Positions 28,485 through 37,409 of a DNA stretch of 64,000 bases are shown here, one piece after another. This DNA is from Lacinutrix sp. C3R15. GTDB lineage: Bacteria > Bacteroidota > Bacteroidia > Flavobacteriales > Flavobacteriaceae. Each line of letters starts with the position of its first letter. The stretch's first letter is position 1. The stretch lies in assembly GCF_018860825.1 (NCBI RefSeq), contig NZ_JAHKPZ010000004.1, positions 248,001 through 312,000 of the forward strand. Direction: 5' to 3'. The position numbers and the translations under genes were made by a program. The notes below the pieces were generated by a model. That model saw only the letters and a program-made list of their open reading frames with translations. It was not told the origin of the DNA and made no database searches.

Positions 28485-28516
28485 AATAAAAAAACCACGT
28501 CTATAAAACGTGGTTT
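28485..28516 (-). terminator. Rho-independent terminator after the bacilliredoxin gene
   Basis: On the minus strand a 9-bp stem AAACCACGT / ACGTGGTTT around loop TTATAG is followed by a run of T. It separates the bacilliredoxin gene from plsC, which begins within 30 bases of it. Confidence 0.8.
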
Positions 28517-28561
28517 AATACTAATAGTTTGTCTATTTTAACATATAGAAGTTAAAACGTT

Positions 28562-28972
28562 CTAACAATGTTCGTTATAAGCGTCCATAAGGTTTTCAGC
28601 AATCATTTCTGCTGGTCTACCTTCAATATGGTGACGTTCTAGCATATGCACTAATTCACCGTTTTTAAATAAAGCCATACATGGTGAGCTAGGAGGAAAA
28701 GGAATCATATATTCACGCGCTTTATCTACTGCTTCTTTGTCTACACCAGCAAAAACCGTAGTTATGTGGTCTGGTTTTTTTGCATTTTGTAAACTCATTC
28801 TAGCTCCTGGTCTTGCATTAGCTGCTGCACAACCACAAACCGAATTTACAACCACTAAAGTTGTTCCTTCTTTTGCTATAGCAGCATCCACATCTGCAAC
28901 TGTATGTAATTCTTCAAAACCTACGTTAGTTAAGTCTTCACGCATTGGTTTTACTAATTCTGCTGGATACAT
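28562..28972 (-). CDS. BrxA/BrxB family bacilliredoxin
   Basis: 136 residues from ATG 28972 (MYPAELVKPM), the usual family start; the longer frame to 29020 adds 16 unsupported residues. The active-site CGC motif is VVNSVCGCAAANARPG. Bacilliredoxins remove bacillithiol (or a similar thiol cofactor) from protein mixed disulfides in Firmicutes; in Bacteroidetes a general thiol-disulfide role is assumed. It stands alone, with a terminator after it. Confidence 0.9.
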   Translation of the reverse strand: MYPAELVKPMREDLTNVGFEELHTVADVDAAIAKEGTTLVVVNSVCGCAAANARPGARMSLQNAKKPDHITTVFAGVDKEAVDKAREYMIPFPPSSPCMALFKNGELVHMLERHHIEGRPAEMIAENLMDAYNEHC

Positions 28973-29140
28973 ATTTTGTAATTTTATATTTATAAATCTA
29001 TTTCTTGCAAAGATAATCAAAAACCATGCAATTAAATGAGATAGCTGTTTTTAAAGACACAATGACGCATAAAAATGAAATAATCCAATTAATTATCTTG
29101 TAAAACAGAATCTTATTCATCTAGTTGTCGTTTTATTATG

Positions 29141-29245
29141 GCGTTACCTTACAACACTTATGGTGTCATAAGGTCAGGCTATCACTACTCGCTTTTTTGT
29201 AGAAAAAACAAAAAGAGCTTAAACATGCCGTTCTATCCTTAACGC
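29141..29245 (+). repeat. REP-like intergenic element with GCGTTA/TAACGC ends, copy 2
   Basis: The 105-bp element starts GCGTTACC and ends CTTAACGC. It contains a hairpin (CCTTACAACACTTATGG... with ATAAGG), then CACTACTCGCT and GAGCTTAAAC, matching the order in the 13587-13711 copy. The internal hairpin arms differ between copies while the ends and the CACTACTCGCT block are conserved. Confidence 0.65.
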
Positions 29246-29290
29246 ATTTTAGATTGTAACAAAACCATATACATTGTAACCAACAAATAG

Positions 29291-29298
29291 TATATTTG
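29291..29298 (+). promoter_or_regulatory. -7 box for the DjlA-like gene
   Basis: TATATTTG, an exact TAnnTTTG match, 20 bases before the ATG. The expected -33 TTG is not at standard spacing. Confidence 0.5.
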
Positions 29299-29317
29299 AA
29301 CCTTAAAAAAAATAAAA

Positions 29318-30100
29318 ATGAGTTTTGGAAAATGGATAGGAGCATCTTTAGGATGGTCTTTTGGAGGGCCAATTGGTGCCATTGTAGGATTAGCACTTGG
29401 TAGTTTTGTAGATACCTTGTCTTCTGGAAAAGGAGGCTTTACTATTGATCAAGGTAGCAGAAGAAGAGAACCACAAAGTGGTAGAAGCTACAGAAGCCAG
29501 CAACAACGTAGAGCGCAAACCACTTCTGGAGATTTTGAAGTAAGTTTACTAGTACTTGCCTCTGTGGTAATAAAAGCAGATGGTGTACAAGACCAAAGAG
29601 AATTAGATTTTGTGCGCAATCAATTTGTGAGCATGTATGGTAAAGATAGAGCTAATAAAGCATTTAAGCTTTTTAAAAACATTAATAAGCAAACCATACC
29701 ACTACGTCAAGTATGCCATCAAATACAACAAATGATGGATCATGCATCGCGTTTGCAATTGATGCATTTTCTTTTTGGAATTGCCAAAGCTGACGGAATG
29801 GTGACAGAAGATGAAGAAAGCCAAATTTATATCATTGCTGGTTATTTAGGTATAAACGCTAGAGATTATAGTAGTATTAAAGCGATGTTTTATAATAGTA
29901 GTGATAATGCTTATAAAATTTTAGAAATTACTAAATCTGCAACTGTAGATGAAATTAAAAAAGCCTATAGAAAAATGGCTAAAAAATACCATCCAGATAA
30001 AGTAGAGCATCTTGGTGAAGAACACAAAAAAGGAGCAGAAGAGAAATTTAAACAAGTGCAAAAAGCGTATGAGCAGTTGCAAAAAGAAAGAGGTTTTTAA
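29318..30100 (+). CDS. DjlA-like TerB/J-domain co-chaperone
   Basis: 260 residues. A glycine-rich hydrophobic N-terminus ([18 protein letters not shown]) can associate with membrane, a TerB-like helical domain follows (about 75-180, [16 protein letters not shown] and [15 protein letters not shown]), and the last 65 residues are a J-domain with the HPD tripeptide ([10 protein letters not shown]). This is the DjlA layout: it recruits DnaK to membrane-associated clients. A small minus-strand reading frame overlaps its last bases. Confidence 0.9.
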   Translation: MSFGKWIGASLGWSFGGPIGAIVGLALGSFVDTLSSGKGGFTIDQGSRRREPQSGRSYRSQQQRRAQTTSGDFEVSLLVLASVVIKADGVQDQRELDFVRNQFVSMYGKDRANKAFKLFKNINKQTIPLRQVCHQIQQMMDHASRLQLMHFLFGIAKADGMVTEDEESQIYIIAGYLGINARDYSSIKAMFYNSSDNAYKILEITKSATVDEIKKAYRKMAKKYHPDKVEHLGEEHKKGAEEKFKQVQKAYEQLQKERGF

Positions 30101-30243
30101 TGCTTCTTTTTGCTGTTTACTCTTTTTTCAACACTCTTAAAATAGCGTTTTTCTTTCCATTTTCTAACAAAATAGACTACAGTAACAACTAGTCCAAGAA
30201 TTAGTATTCCTTCTTTTCCTGTTAGGTATTCTAATATTTTCAT
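30097..30243 (-). CDS. Small single-pass membrane protein, 48 residues
   Basis: ATG at 30243 opens a frame ending at 30097, overlapping the convergent DjlA-like gene by four bases. The product begins [19 protein letters not shown], has one hydrophobic segment, then a strongly basic tail ([20 protein letters not shown]). The layout of one membrane helix plus a basic tail is typical of real small membrane proteins. No homologue is recognised. It could be spurious. Confidence 0.45.
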   Translation of the reverse strand: MKILEYLTGKEGILILGLVVTVVYFVRKWKEKRYFKSVEKRVNSKKKH

Positions 30244-30356
30244 GATTATTATTTAGAGGTGTAAAAGTCGTAATTAAATATAGAAACTTTCAGTATATAG
30301 CTGGTTTTTTAATTTTCATTACATAGATTTTCGCTTCTTTTTAAATGGCATTAGTT

Positions 30357-31517
30357 TTAACCTCTAAACAAAAAGAAGTCCTCTTTCATGTCTTCTATTT
30401 GTGCATCTTCATTGGTAATAATATAATCAATAGCTTTAGAGGTAAAGGTGTCTCCTTTATTGGTTAAAGAAACAATGTTTTTGTTCATGGTAATCATGTT
30501 GTTTTTTTGTGCCAAATCTAAAACCGTTTTAGCTCTCACTTTTTGCCAGTTAATATGTTCTTGTAAGTGGTTAACATGGCGTTCCCGTTCTTCGGTATGG
30601 TTTTTTAAATGCAATAAAAAAGTAAGTAAAGATACTTCGGTACGTTGTTGTTTTTCTCTATACATAACAGCAATAATTCCTTTGCTAGGAGCAAATAAAA
30701 AGACTATTAGAAAGATAAAACCTAACATAGTGGTTATAGATCCAGCAATAGATGCATCTAGCCAGTGTGCAAACCAATATCCTGAAATAGCACTTAACAC
30801 ACCAAAACCAATAGCAAGACTTAGCATTTTCTTTAAGTCTGTTGTCAGTAAATATGCAGTAGCAGCAGGAGCAATCATTAAGGCAACCACTAAAATAGCG
30901 CCAACAGCATCAAAAGCACCAACCGTTGTTACAGATGCTACAGACATTAAGCCATAATGAATAATTACTGGAGAAAAACCCAAAGAAGCCGCCAAGCCTT
31001 TGTCAAAAGTGCTTAGTTTTAACTCTTTAAAAAAAGCAAGTAATAAGGTAATTGTAATTAATAGAATGCTTCCAATAATCCAAAGCGATTTTGGTCCAAC
31101 ATCTGTTCCTTCAATAAATAATCTATCAAAAGGAGCAAAGGCTAGTTCGCCAAGTAAAACGGCATCTACATCTAAATGTACATCATTGGCATTTTTTGCA
31201 ATTAATATAACGCCAATACTAAACAGTGCAGGAAAAACTAAACCAATGGCTGTGTCTTCTTTTACTAACCCTGTTTTTTGTATATACTCTACCAAAACTA
31301 CGGTAATAATTCCTGTAAATGCTGCTAGTAAAATAAGTAATGGAGAGTTGAGGTCTTGTGTAATAAAAAAACCAACCACAATTCCTGGTAAAATAGAATG
31401 ACTAATAGCATCACTAATCATTGCCATTTTACGCAGTACTAAAAATGTACCAGGAATAGCACATGCAATAGCAACCAGGCTAGCAATAAGTTGTATTTCT
31501 ATTTGCGCACTATTCAT
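30357..31517 (-). CDS. Metal ABC transporter permease with C-terminal winged-helix-like domain
   Basis: 386 residues; the ZnuB/TroC/MntB permease family is normally about 260-290. Residues 1 to about 285 hold eight or so membrane helices with family sequence (ATVALACAIPGTFLVLRK-like start, ISDAISHSILPGIVVGF). The last 95 residues are soluble: helices around LLTFLLHLKNHTEERERHV and LDLAQKNNMI, then a beta wing VSLTNKGDTF. This looks like a winged helix of the DtxR kind, as in the YtgC-YtgR permease-repressor fusion of Chlamydia. Overlaps the upstream permease gene by 8 bases. Confidence 0.9.
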   Translation of the reverse strand: MNSAQIEIQLIASLVAIACAIPGTFLVLRKMAMISDAISHSILPGIVVGFFITQDLNSPLLILLAAFTGIITVVLVEYIQKTGLVKEDTAIGLVFPALFSIGVILIAKNANDVHLDVDAVLLGELAFAPFDRLFIEGTDVGPKSLWIIGSILLITITLLLAFFKELKLSTFDKGLAASLGFSPVIIHYGLMSVASVTTVGAFDAVGAILVVALMIAPAATAYLLTTDLKKMLSLAIGFGVLSAISGYWFAHWLDASIAGSITTMLGFIFLIVFLFAPSKGIIAVMYREKQQRTEVSLLTFLLHLKNHTEERERHVNHLQEHINWQKVRAKTVLDLAQKNNMITMNKNIVSLTNKGDTFTSKAIDYIITNEDAQIEDMKEDFFLFRG

Positions 31518-32637
31518 TTTTTGTTTCTTGTTTGTTATATAGGTTTTTGGCTGTTTTAAAACCTAAATCGGTTAAGCTCCATTTAGAACCATCTATGGTT
31601 GCGTAATTTTTTTCTACTAACTTTTGAAGGGTTTTTTTAGTAAAACCTTGAAAGTTGTTTAGTAATTTAATAGCATGAGGATGCGAGGTGTTTTCATGTG
31701 TTTCTGCAATATGATACATAAAAGATAAGGTTTTATGAAGCTCTAAATCACGTCTGTTTTTTATAAATCTAATTTGTTTAAAAAGCAATCCTCTACTTGG
31801 TGAAAAGATAAAAGAAAATACTACAAAAACAGCAGCAACTAATACAATTACTGGTCCTGTAGAAAGATTGTTTTGGCTGGCGCTAATTGCAGTTCCGAAG
31901 ACACCAGAAAATGCACCAAAAACAGCAGCAAGAAAAACCATTGTACTAAGGCTATTGGTCCATTGTCTTGCAGCAGCAGCAGGAGCAAGTAGCATAGCAC
32001 TCATTAAAACAACACCAACGGTTTGCAAGCCTAATACAATTGCTAAAACAATAAAACTAGTAATTAAAACATCTATAAATTTGGTGTTAAATCCTAAGGT
32101 TTTGGTGTAATCTGCATCAAACAACAGAATTTTAAATTCTTTCCAAAATAGTAAGAGTACTAATAGGCAAACTCCTGTAACAATAGCCATTAACCAAACA
32201 TCACTTTCTACAAGTGTTGCTGCTTGGCCAAATAAATATTTATCTAAACCTGCTTGGTTAGCGTTTGGTTGTTTTTGAATAAAGGTAAGTAGTAACATAC
32301 CAAAACCAAAAAAGAGTGATAAAATTAAACCCAAAGCAGTATCACTTTTTAAATGTGTTTTTGTGATTATTCCTCGAATCCAGAAGGTGCCAATAAGACC
32401 ACTAACCAAAGCACCAATTAATAACGTATTTGTGTCTTTTGCACCAGTGATTAAAAAGGCGATTGCAATTCCTGGTAAAGCAGCATGCGAAATGGCATCA
32501 CCAAGAAGACTTTGTTTTCTTAGTACAGCAAAACTACCAAGCATGCCTGTAACAGCTCCTAAAATTGCAGTTCCAAGTGTGATGGTTCTTAGTGTGTAGT
32601 CACTAAATACTAATTTAAAATATTCTGTTATGTCCAT
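31510..32637 (-). CDS. Metal ABC transporter permease with C-terminal winged-helix-like domain
   Basis: 375 residues. The permease core spans residues 1 to about 285 (MLGSFAVLRKQSLLGDAISHA, VVLMSAMLLAPAAAARQW). As in its neighbour there is a C-terminal extension of about 90 residues, with SFMYHIAETHENTSHPHA, then LQKLVEKNYATI and a WSLTDLGFKTAKNLY segment resembling the second half of a winged helix (compare LTEEGRYVAINII in the DtxR-type regulator of this window). The two permeases presumably pair as a heterodimer for manganese, zinc or iron uptake. Confidence 0.9.
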   Translation of the reverse strand: MDITEYFKLVFSDYTLRTITLGTAILGAVTGMLGSFAVLRKQSLLGDAISHAALPGIAIAFLITGAKDTNTLLIGALVSGLIGTFWIRGIITKTHLKSDTALGLILSLFFGFGMLLLTFIQKQPNANQAGLDKYLFGQAATLVESDVWLMAIVTGVCLLVLLLFWKEFKILLFDADYTKTLGFNTKFIDVLITSFIVLAIVLGLQTVGVVLMSAMLLAPAAAARQWTNSLSTMVFLAAVFGAFSGVFGTAISASQNNLSTGPVIVLVAAVFVVFSFIFSPSRGLLFKQIRFIKNRRDLELHKTLSFMYHIAETHENTSHPHAIKLLNNFQGFTKKTLQKLVEKNYATIDGSKWSLTDLGFKTAKNLYNKQETKNE

Positions 32638-33063
32638 AATTTCTGCGAAGGCAGGAATCTCTTCCTGCTACGCAATCAGTTTTTTTATTGTTATTGCGAG
32701 ACTTTTTGAAGTCGTGGCAATCTGTTGGTTTTTTGTTTTGTTTCTATTCATTTTGTCTTGATACAAAACGAACCAAAAAATCACAATCAAAATTAGGAAA
32801 CTGCTAAAGCATTTTTCGTTTTCGAGATTTCGTGCTTGAAGCTGCGCTTCGCATCTTCATCTCTTCGCTCAATATTTCTGAATTTTGATGTTTTCCGACT
32901 TTGTCGGAATTTCAAGTTTAATTTCAATTTTGACTTTCATTATTTAAATCAAATAACTTTCCCATTTTTTTAAGGGAAGGATTTTTTCTTCGGAATTACT
33001 CGAAGTGACATGATTTTATTTAGTCGAGTAAGCACTGAAAACGGAACACTGCCTACTTTTTTT
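32638..33063. other. Intergenic region made of several interspersed repeat types
   Basis: 426 bases without a gene. They hold a GCGAAGGCAGGAATCT hairpin remnant (about 32643-32672), an ATTGCGAG...CGTGGCAATCT element (about 32693-32732), the first copy of a 178-bp repeat (32741-32918), and a TTCGGAATTACTCGAAGTGACA element (about 32990-33010). Such elements accumulate between flavobacterial genes. They sit inside what otherwise looks like one ABC transporter operon. Confidence 0.65.
32741..32918 (+). repeat. 178-bp interspersed repeat, copy 1
   Basis: Aligns without gaps to 33845-34022; by hand count 27 of 178 positions differ (about 85 percent identity). Marked by CTTGATACAAAACGAACC, TTCGTGCTTGAAGCT and TCTGAATTTTGATGTTTTCC. 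The two copies flank the ATPase gene in direct orientation. Confidence 0.85.
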
Positions 33064-33837
33064 CTACTCTTGTATACTTACTTTATAGTTAATGCCGTAG
33101 GTTTTTGTTAAATTATCATCATTAAAAATATCTTTAACAGGACCTGTTGCTATTTTCTTTACATTTAAAAAAGTAACCCAATCAAAATACTCTGGAACGG
33201 TTTGTAAATCGTGATGTACTACAATAACTGTTTTACCAGCTTTTCGTAATTCTTTTAAAATATTAATAATAGCAATTTCTGTGGTGGCATCTACTCCTTG
33301 AAAAGGTTCATCCATAAAATAAATAGATGCGTTTTGTACTAAAGCTCTCGCTAAAAATATTCGTTGTTGTTGCCCTCCAGAAAGCTGACTAATTTGCCTG
33401 CTTTTAAAGGCTAGCATTCCAACTTTTTCTAAAGCTTCTAAAGCTGCTTTTTTTTCTTTTTGTTTAGGTCTTTTAATCCAACCCAAACTTCCGTAGGTTC
33501 CCATCATAACAACGTCTAAGGCTGTAGTTGGGAAGTCCCAATCTACACTTCCTTTTTGTGGCACGTAGGCCACTAATTTGCGTTGTTTGTTATATGGTTT
33601 ACCATAAATACTAACGCTTCCAGCAATGGGTTTTAAGATGCCTAAAATAGATTTTATAAGCGTAGATTTTCCAGCGCCATTTGGGCCAACAATAGCCATA
33701 AGAACACCTTCTGGAATTTCTAAATCAATATCCCAAAGTACAGGTTTGTAGTTGTATGCAACGGTTAAATCGTCAACTTTTACTGCTAATACTCCTGAAT
33801 AGTTAGGAGTCTTTTTATTTTGTGATTGTTCTTTCAT
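33064..33837 (-). CDS. Metal ABC transporter ATP-binding protein
   Basis: 257 residues from ATG 33837 ([10 protein letters not shown]). A longer frame to 33930 exists, but its first 30 or so residues are encoded by the 178-bp repeat and are discarded. Walker A is GPNGAGKST, the ABC signature is [15 protein letters not shown] and Walker B is [12 protein letters not shown]; the H-loop is VIVVHHDL. It is the ZnuC/MntA-type ATPase that powers the two permeases downstream. The repeat DNA on each side separates it from its operon partners. Confidence 0.94.
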   Translation of the reverse strand: MKEQSQNKKTPNYSGVLAVKVDDLTVAYNYKPVLWDIDLEIPEGVLMAIVGPNGAGKSTLIKSILGILKPIAGSVSIYGKPYNKQRKLVAYVPQKGSVDWDFPTTALDVVMMGTYGSLGWIKRPKQKEKKAALEALEKVGMLAFKSRQISQLSGGQQQRIFLARALVQNASIYFMDEPFQGVDATTEIAIINILKELRKAGKTVIVVHHDLQTVPEYFDWVTFLNVKKIATGPVKDIFNDDNLTKTYGINYKVSIQE

Positions 33838-33844
33838 AATTTTA

Positions 33845-34022
33845 TTTCTGTTCATTTTGCCTTGATGCAAAACAAACCAAAAGATCACGATCAAAATTAG
33901 GAAATTGCTAAAGCAACATTCACTATACAAACTTCGTGCTTGAAGCTTTGCTTCGCATCTTTGTTCTTTCGCTCATTATTTCTGAATTTTGATGTTTTCC
34001 GACTGTGTCAGAATTTCAAGTT
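33845..34022 (+). repeat. 178-bp interspersed repeat, copy 2
   Basis: Second copy of the element at 32741, same orientation and length. After both copies, a looser similarity continues (GAGTAAGCACTG... with GAGTACGCACTG..., both ending ACTGCCTACTT), so the duplicated unit may be longer than 178 bp. Confidence 0.85.
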
Positions 34023-34102
34023 CCATTTATATTTTTGTTTTAAGTATTATAATTTGTTTTCAACCGAGTACGCACTGCAAACTGCTACTCAATACTGCCT
34101 AC

Positions 34103-35014
34103 TTACTTTAAGGCATTTACAATAGTATTTACATTATATTCAAACATACCAATATATGTTCCTTCTACAGTGCTATCATTTCCTAAGGCATCCGAATACA
34201 GGGTTCCGCCAATAACAACTTCATGATTTTTAGAGTTTACAGCTGCTTGTAGCGCTTCAATAGTACGTTTAGGTACAGAGCTTTCTACAAAAATAGCTTT
34301 CACTTTTTTATTTATTATAAAAGTAGCTAATTTTTGAACATCTTGCACACCAGCTTCTGTTGCAGTAGATAATCCTTGTAAACCAACAACCTCAAAGTCG
34401 TAGTTTTTTCCGAAATAATTAAAGGCATCATGTGCTGTTACTAGAATTCTTTTTTCTTTTGGAAGCGTTTCAATTGTTGCCTTAATCTTAGTTTCTAGAA
34501 AAGTTAATTTTGCTAAATATTGCTTTTGGTTTTCTTTGTAGTTTAAAGCGTTTTCAGGATCTTTTTCCGAGAGCACTTGAGTTACTTTTTTAGCGAATTG
34601 TTTAAAGTATTCAATATTAAACCAAACATGAGGATCATAATTAGATGCAAAATAATCAGAACCAATTAAAGTGCTTTTATCAATAACTTCTGCTAAAGCG
34701 ATAGGTGTTTTGGTTTTGCTTCCCATTTTTTCAAAAACCTCTACAAGTTTTCCTTCTAAATGTAAACCATTATAAAAAATAATATCTGCATTAACTAGTT
34801 TGGTAACATCGCCTTCGCTTGCTTTGTATAAGTGAGGATCTACACCAGAACCCATTAAACCTTGTGTGTTTACATGTTCTCCACCAATATTTTTAACCAG
34901 ATCTGTTATCATGGTTGTGGTCGTTACTATGTTGAGTTTTCCGTTTTCTTTAGTGTCGTTTTTACAAGCAATTAACGTTGTGGTGATTACTAATAGAAAA
35001 ATTATTTTTTTCAT
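34103..35014 (-). CDS. Metal ABC transporter substrate-binding lipoprotein (ZnuA/TroA-like)
   Basis: 303 residues. The signal ends in lipobox LIAC (C17). The cluster A-I binding protein fold is clear: metal-ligand histidines in GVDPHLYKASEGD, YDPHVWFNIEYF and LVTAHDAFNYFG, and an acidic ligand near the C-terminus. There is no histidine-rich loop of the kind seen in ZnuA, which slightly favours manganese or iron over zinc. Forty bases after the TonB receptor gene in the same operon. Confidence 0.93.
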   Translation of the reverse strand: MKKIIFLLVITTTLIACKNDTKENGKLNIVTTTTMITDLVKNIGGEHVNTQGLMGSGVDPHLYKASEGDVTKLVNADIIFYNGLHLEGKLVEVFEKMGSKTKTPIALAEVIDKSTLIGSDYFASNYDPHVWFNIEYFKQFAKKVTQVLSEKDPENALNYKENQKQYLAKLTFLETKIKATIETLPKEKRILVTAHDAFNYFGKNYDFEVVGLQGLSTATEAGVQDVQKLATFIINKKVKAIFVESSVPKRTIEALQAAVNSKNHEVVIGGTLYSDALGNDSTVEGTYIGMFEYNVNTIVNALK

Positions 35015-35054
35015 CTATCTAAATATTTATTACGAAGGTACTAAAAATGAATGA

Positions 35055-37310
35055 TTAATTTAGTGTATATCTTAAACCAAAAAACAAACGAATACCTTGA
35101 TTTGGGCCATAAACATATGAAGGGTCAAAGGTTAGCGCATACGGATTGTCTGCGGTTGCAATAACAGCACCATTAGTATCAAACTGTACGTTCTCATCAA
35201 AAGGATCGTCTGCTCTTGCTATTATAAAAGGATTTCCTTTGTTAGGTGTCCAGTTTAATAGGTTTTTTACGCCTCCATAAATTTCTAAATTCTGTAAACC
35301 ATCATGTGTTATTTGTATGTTTTGAATGCTCCATGTTGGCGAATATTCTTGTCTTGGGTCTAAATCTCCTAGTAGTGGTAGTCGCATTGGACCATAAATG
35401 TTTCCGGTATAATCTACAGTAAGGTTTGTTGGGTAGTTTTTGTAGCTTAAAGACCATACGCCAGAATATTTTTCTGTGAGTATTTGTTCTGTTCGCTCTC
35501 CATTTTCGGTTTGTGATACTTCTTGATAGGTAGCGCCAATAGAAGCTTTGATTCCGTTTTTTAAAACAGCATCTATATTAAAACTAAGCCCTTTTGATGT
35601 AGAATGACCATCTAGATTATCATAAATAATCTGATTTGGATTGGTGTCATAATCTGGAATAATAGCATTTGTAAAATACGTGTACCAAGCAGAAGTATCT
35701 AAAGTAAAATACATGCCGTTTTTTAGGTATAATTTTTTCAAATAATTAAGTGTAACATTATAAGATTCTTCAGGTTTTAGTTCTTCTTCAATAATAACAT
35801 CTCTAGCTCCTGTAAGTGCTGCATGTTCTTCGGTAAATAAATTTACAACTCTAAAACCAGTGCCGGCATTTACACGAATAATATCTGTGTCTGTTGGTTT
35901 GTATTTGTAAGCAATTCTTGGTGTATAAATACTACCATGCCTTTTATCATAATCATAACGCATTCCTAATAACAGGCTTTGTTTTTTGCTAAAGCCAATT
36001 TCATCCTGAATAAATAAAGAAGGAATAGTTACTTTGTCTGCATTTGGTGTTGCTGTAGTGTTGTCGTTATAATAATTATAACGTATGGCAGTGCCGAGCA
36101 ATAAGTCATGTTTGTTTATTTTTTTGTCCCAAATAAACTGCCCAAAAGCAATACGTTGCTGTGCTAAATATGGCGTATCACCATACACCGAATTTTGGTC
36201 ATGATCAGAATACGAAAATTGAAGGTTTACTTTTTCTTTGATAGGGAGTTCATAGTTTCCTAGTATCTCAAATCGAGAGGTGTATATGCTTTCCCCATAA
36301 ACTTCGTTGCCACCTCTATCTGCTTTGGTCCACTGTAATTCTCCTCCCCAACGATCTTCATAAAAATAACGACCTGCAAGGGATAGTTTTTTATTATTTG
36401 CTCTTTTAAAATCCCATTTTTGAAAAATTGAAATTCTATCTTGTAGTGTTAAATCGGTAAAATTATCATGATTATTATCTATAATATTATCATATTTAAA
36501 ATAATTAGCACCAAATAAAACAGTTGCTTTTTCTCCTACATTAGCCTTAAAACCTGCATCTATATTTACTTCTCCCCAACCTGTAACAAAGCTGTCTGCA
36601 AAAAACCTTGGTGCATTTTCTGGTAATTTAGTGATTACATTAATTAAACCACCTACTGCTTCGCTTCCATATAGTGAAGATGCTGGGCCTTTTACCACTT
36701 CTATTTGCTCTATTAAAGAATTTGGTATTCCAGATAAACCATACACTGTAGATAAACCACTAACAATTGGCATACCATCAATTAAAACCAGAGTATAAGG
36801 ACCTTCTAAACCATTAATATGAATATCACCAGTATTACAAACATTACAGTTTAATTGCGGTCTAACACCATTTACATTTTGTAGTGCTTCAAAAATATTA
36901 GGTGTTGGGTTTTTCTTTAAAAAAGTTGGTGAGTACACTTCTACAGGAACAGGGCTTTCTAATCTTGTTACTGCTTTGAGAGTTCCTGTAACAATTACTT
37001 CTTCTAAATCTTCATTTTCATTTAAATGGAAGGTTATAAATACGTTTTTGTTTGAAATACGAATGGTTTTCTTTTGTGTTTTGTATCCAGTAAATGAAGC
37101 TGTTACAGCGTAATTTCCAGCGTTTACATTTTCAATTACAAAAAAACCATTTTCATTGGTTGTGCTTCCTTTTTCGGTATTTTCAATATAAATGTTTGCA
37201 AATGGAAGGGGTTTTCCGTTAGATAAAACTTTCCCTTCTACCTTATAAGTGGTTTGTGCTGCTATAGTAGCGCAGTAAAATGTTACAATTAAAAAATTTA
37301 TTAGTTTCAT
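35055..37310 (-). CDS. TonB-dependent receptor with carboxypeptidase regulatory-like N-terminus
   Basis: 751 residues. Signal peptide, a CarboxypepD-like domain (about 20-105, VEGKVLSNGKPLPFANIYIE), plug domain (about 115-225, NVNGVRPQLNCNVCNTGDIHI, VLIDGMPIVSGLSTVYGL) and a 22-strand barrel ending in an aromatic-rich RLFFGLRYTLN. It would import a metal chelate across the outer membrane using TonB. The operon with a metal ABC system and the adjacent DtxR-type box suggest manganese, iron or zinc. The CNVCNTG motif in the plug could hold metal. Confidence 0.92.
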   Translation of the reverse strand: MKLINFLIVTFYCATIAAQTTYKVEGKVLSNGKPLPFANIYIENTEKGSTTNENGFFVIENVNAGNYAVTASFTGYKTQKKTIRISNKNVFITFHLNENEDLEEVIVTGTLKAVTRLESPVPVEVYSPTFLKKNPTPNIFEALQNVNGVRPQLNCNVCNTGDIHINGLEGPYTLVLIDGMPIVSGLSTVYGLSGIPNSLIEQIEVVKGPASSLYGSEAVGGLINVITKLPENAPRFFADSFVTGWGEVNIDAGFKANVGEKATVLFGANYFKYDNIIDNNHDNFTDLTLQDRISIFQKWDFKRANNKKLSLAGRYFYEDRWGGELQWTKADRGGNEVYGESIYTSRFEILGNYELPIKEKVNLQFSYSDHDQNSVYGDTPYLAQQRIAFGQFIWDKKINKHDLLLGTAIRYNYYNDNTTATPNADKVTIPSLFIQDEIGFSKKQSLLLGMRYDYDKRHGSIYTPRIAYKYKPTDTDIIRVNAGTGFRVVNLFTEEHAALTGARDVIIEEELKPEESYNVTLNYLKKLYLKNGMYFTLDTSAWYTYFTNAIIPDYDTNPNQIIYDNLDGHSTSKGLSFNIDAVLKNGIKASIGATYQEVSQTENGERTEQILTEKYSGVWSLSYKNYPTNLTVDYTGNIYGPMRLPLLGDLDPRQEYSPTWSIQNIQITHDGLQNLEIYGGVKNLLNWTPNKGNPFIIARADDPFDENVQFDTNGAVIATADNPYALTFDPSYVYGPNQGIRLFFGLRYTLN

Positions 37311-37327
37311 CTTTATTTATTTTTAAG

Positions 37328-37335
37328 CAAATATA
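37328..37335 (-). promoter_or_regulatory. -7 box for the TonB/ABC operon
   Basis: Minus strand TATATTTG, an exact TAnnTTTG match 18 bases upstream of the receptor start. Confidence 0.55.
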
Positions 37336-37343
37336 AAATAAAG

Positions 37344-37359
37344 TTTAGATTAGTCTAAA
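37344..37359. promoter_or_regulatory. DtxR/MntR-type operator
   Basis: TTTAGATTAGTCTAAA is a perfect 6-bp inverted repeat around TTAG. It closely resembles the iron or manganese box TTAGGTTAGCCTAA bound by DtxR-family repressors. It lies between the divergent -7 boxes of the TonB receptor operon and the DtxR-type gene, 8 bases upstream of the receptor's -7 box. Confidence 0.8.
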
Positions 37360-37384
37360 AATATTTTAAGAAATATATCTTTTC

Positions 37385-37392
37385 TATATTTG
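37385..37392 (+). promoter_or_regulatory. -7 box for the DtxR-type regulator
   Basis: TATATTTG, an exact match, 17 bases before the ATG at 37410. Confidence 0.55.
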
Positions 37393-37409
37393 TAACAGAT
37401 AATATTACT

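Larger units (their letters stand above)
28973..29317. other. Intergenic region with REP-like element and djlA-like promoter
   Basis: 345 bases between the divergent bacilliredoxin and DjlA-like genes. It holds the REP-like element at 29141-29245 and a -7 box at 29291; no convincing coding sequence is seen. Confidence 0.7.

Noticed and set aside
29166-29396. Minus-strand 76-codon frame opposite the DjlA-like gene start
   Set aside because: It covers the REP-like element and the promoter and first codons of the co-chaperone gene; its composition is not protein-like.
33838-33930. Longer N-terminus of the metal ABC ATPase
   Set aside because: This stretch is encoded by the 178-bp interspersed repeat, and the family sequence begins after ATG 33837.
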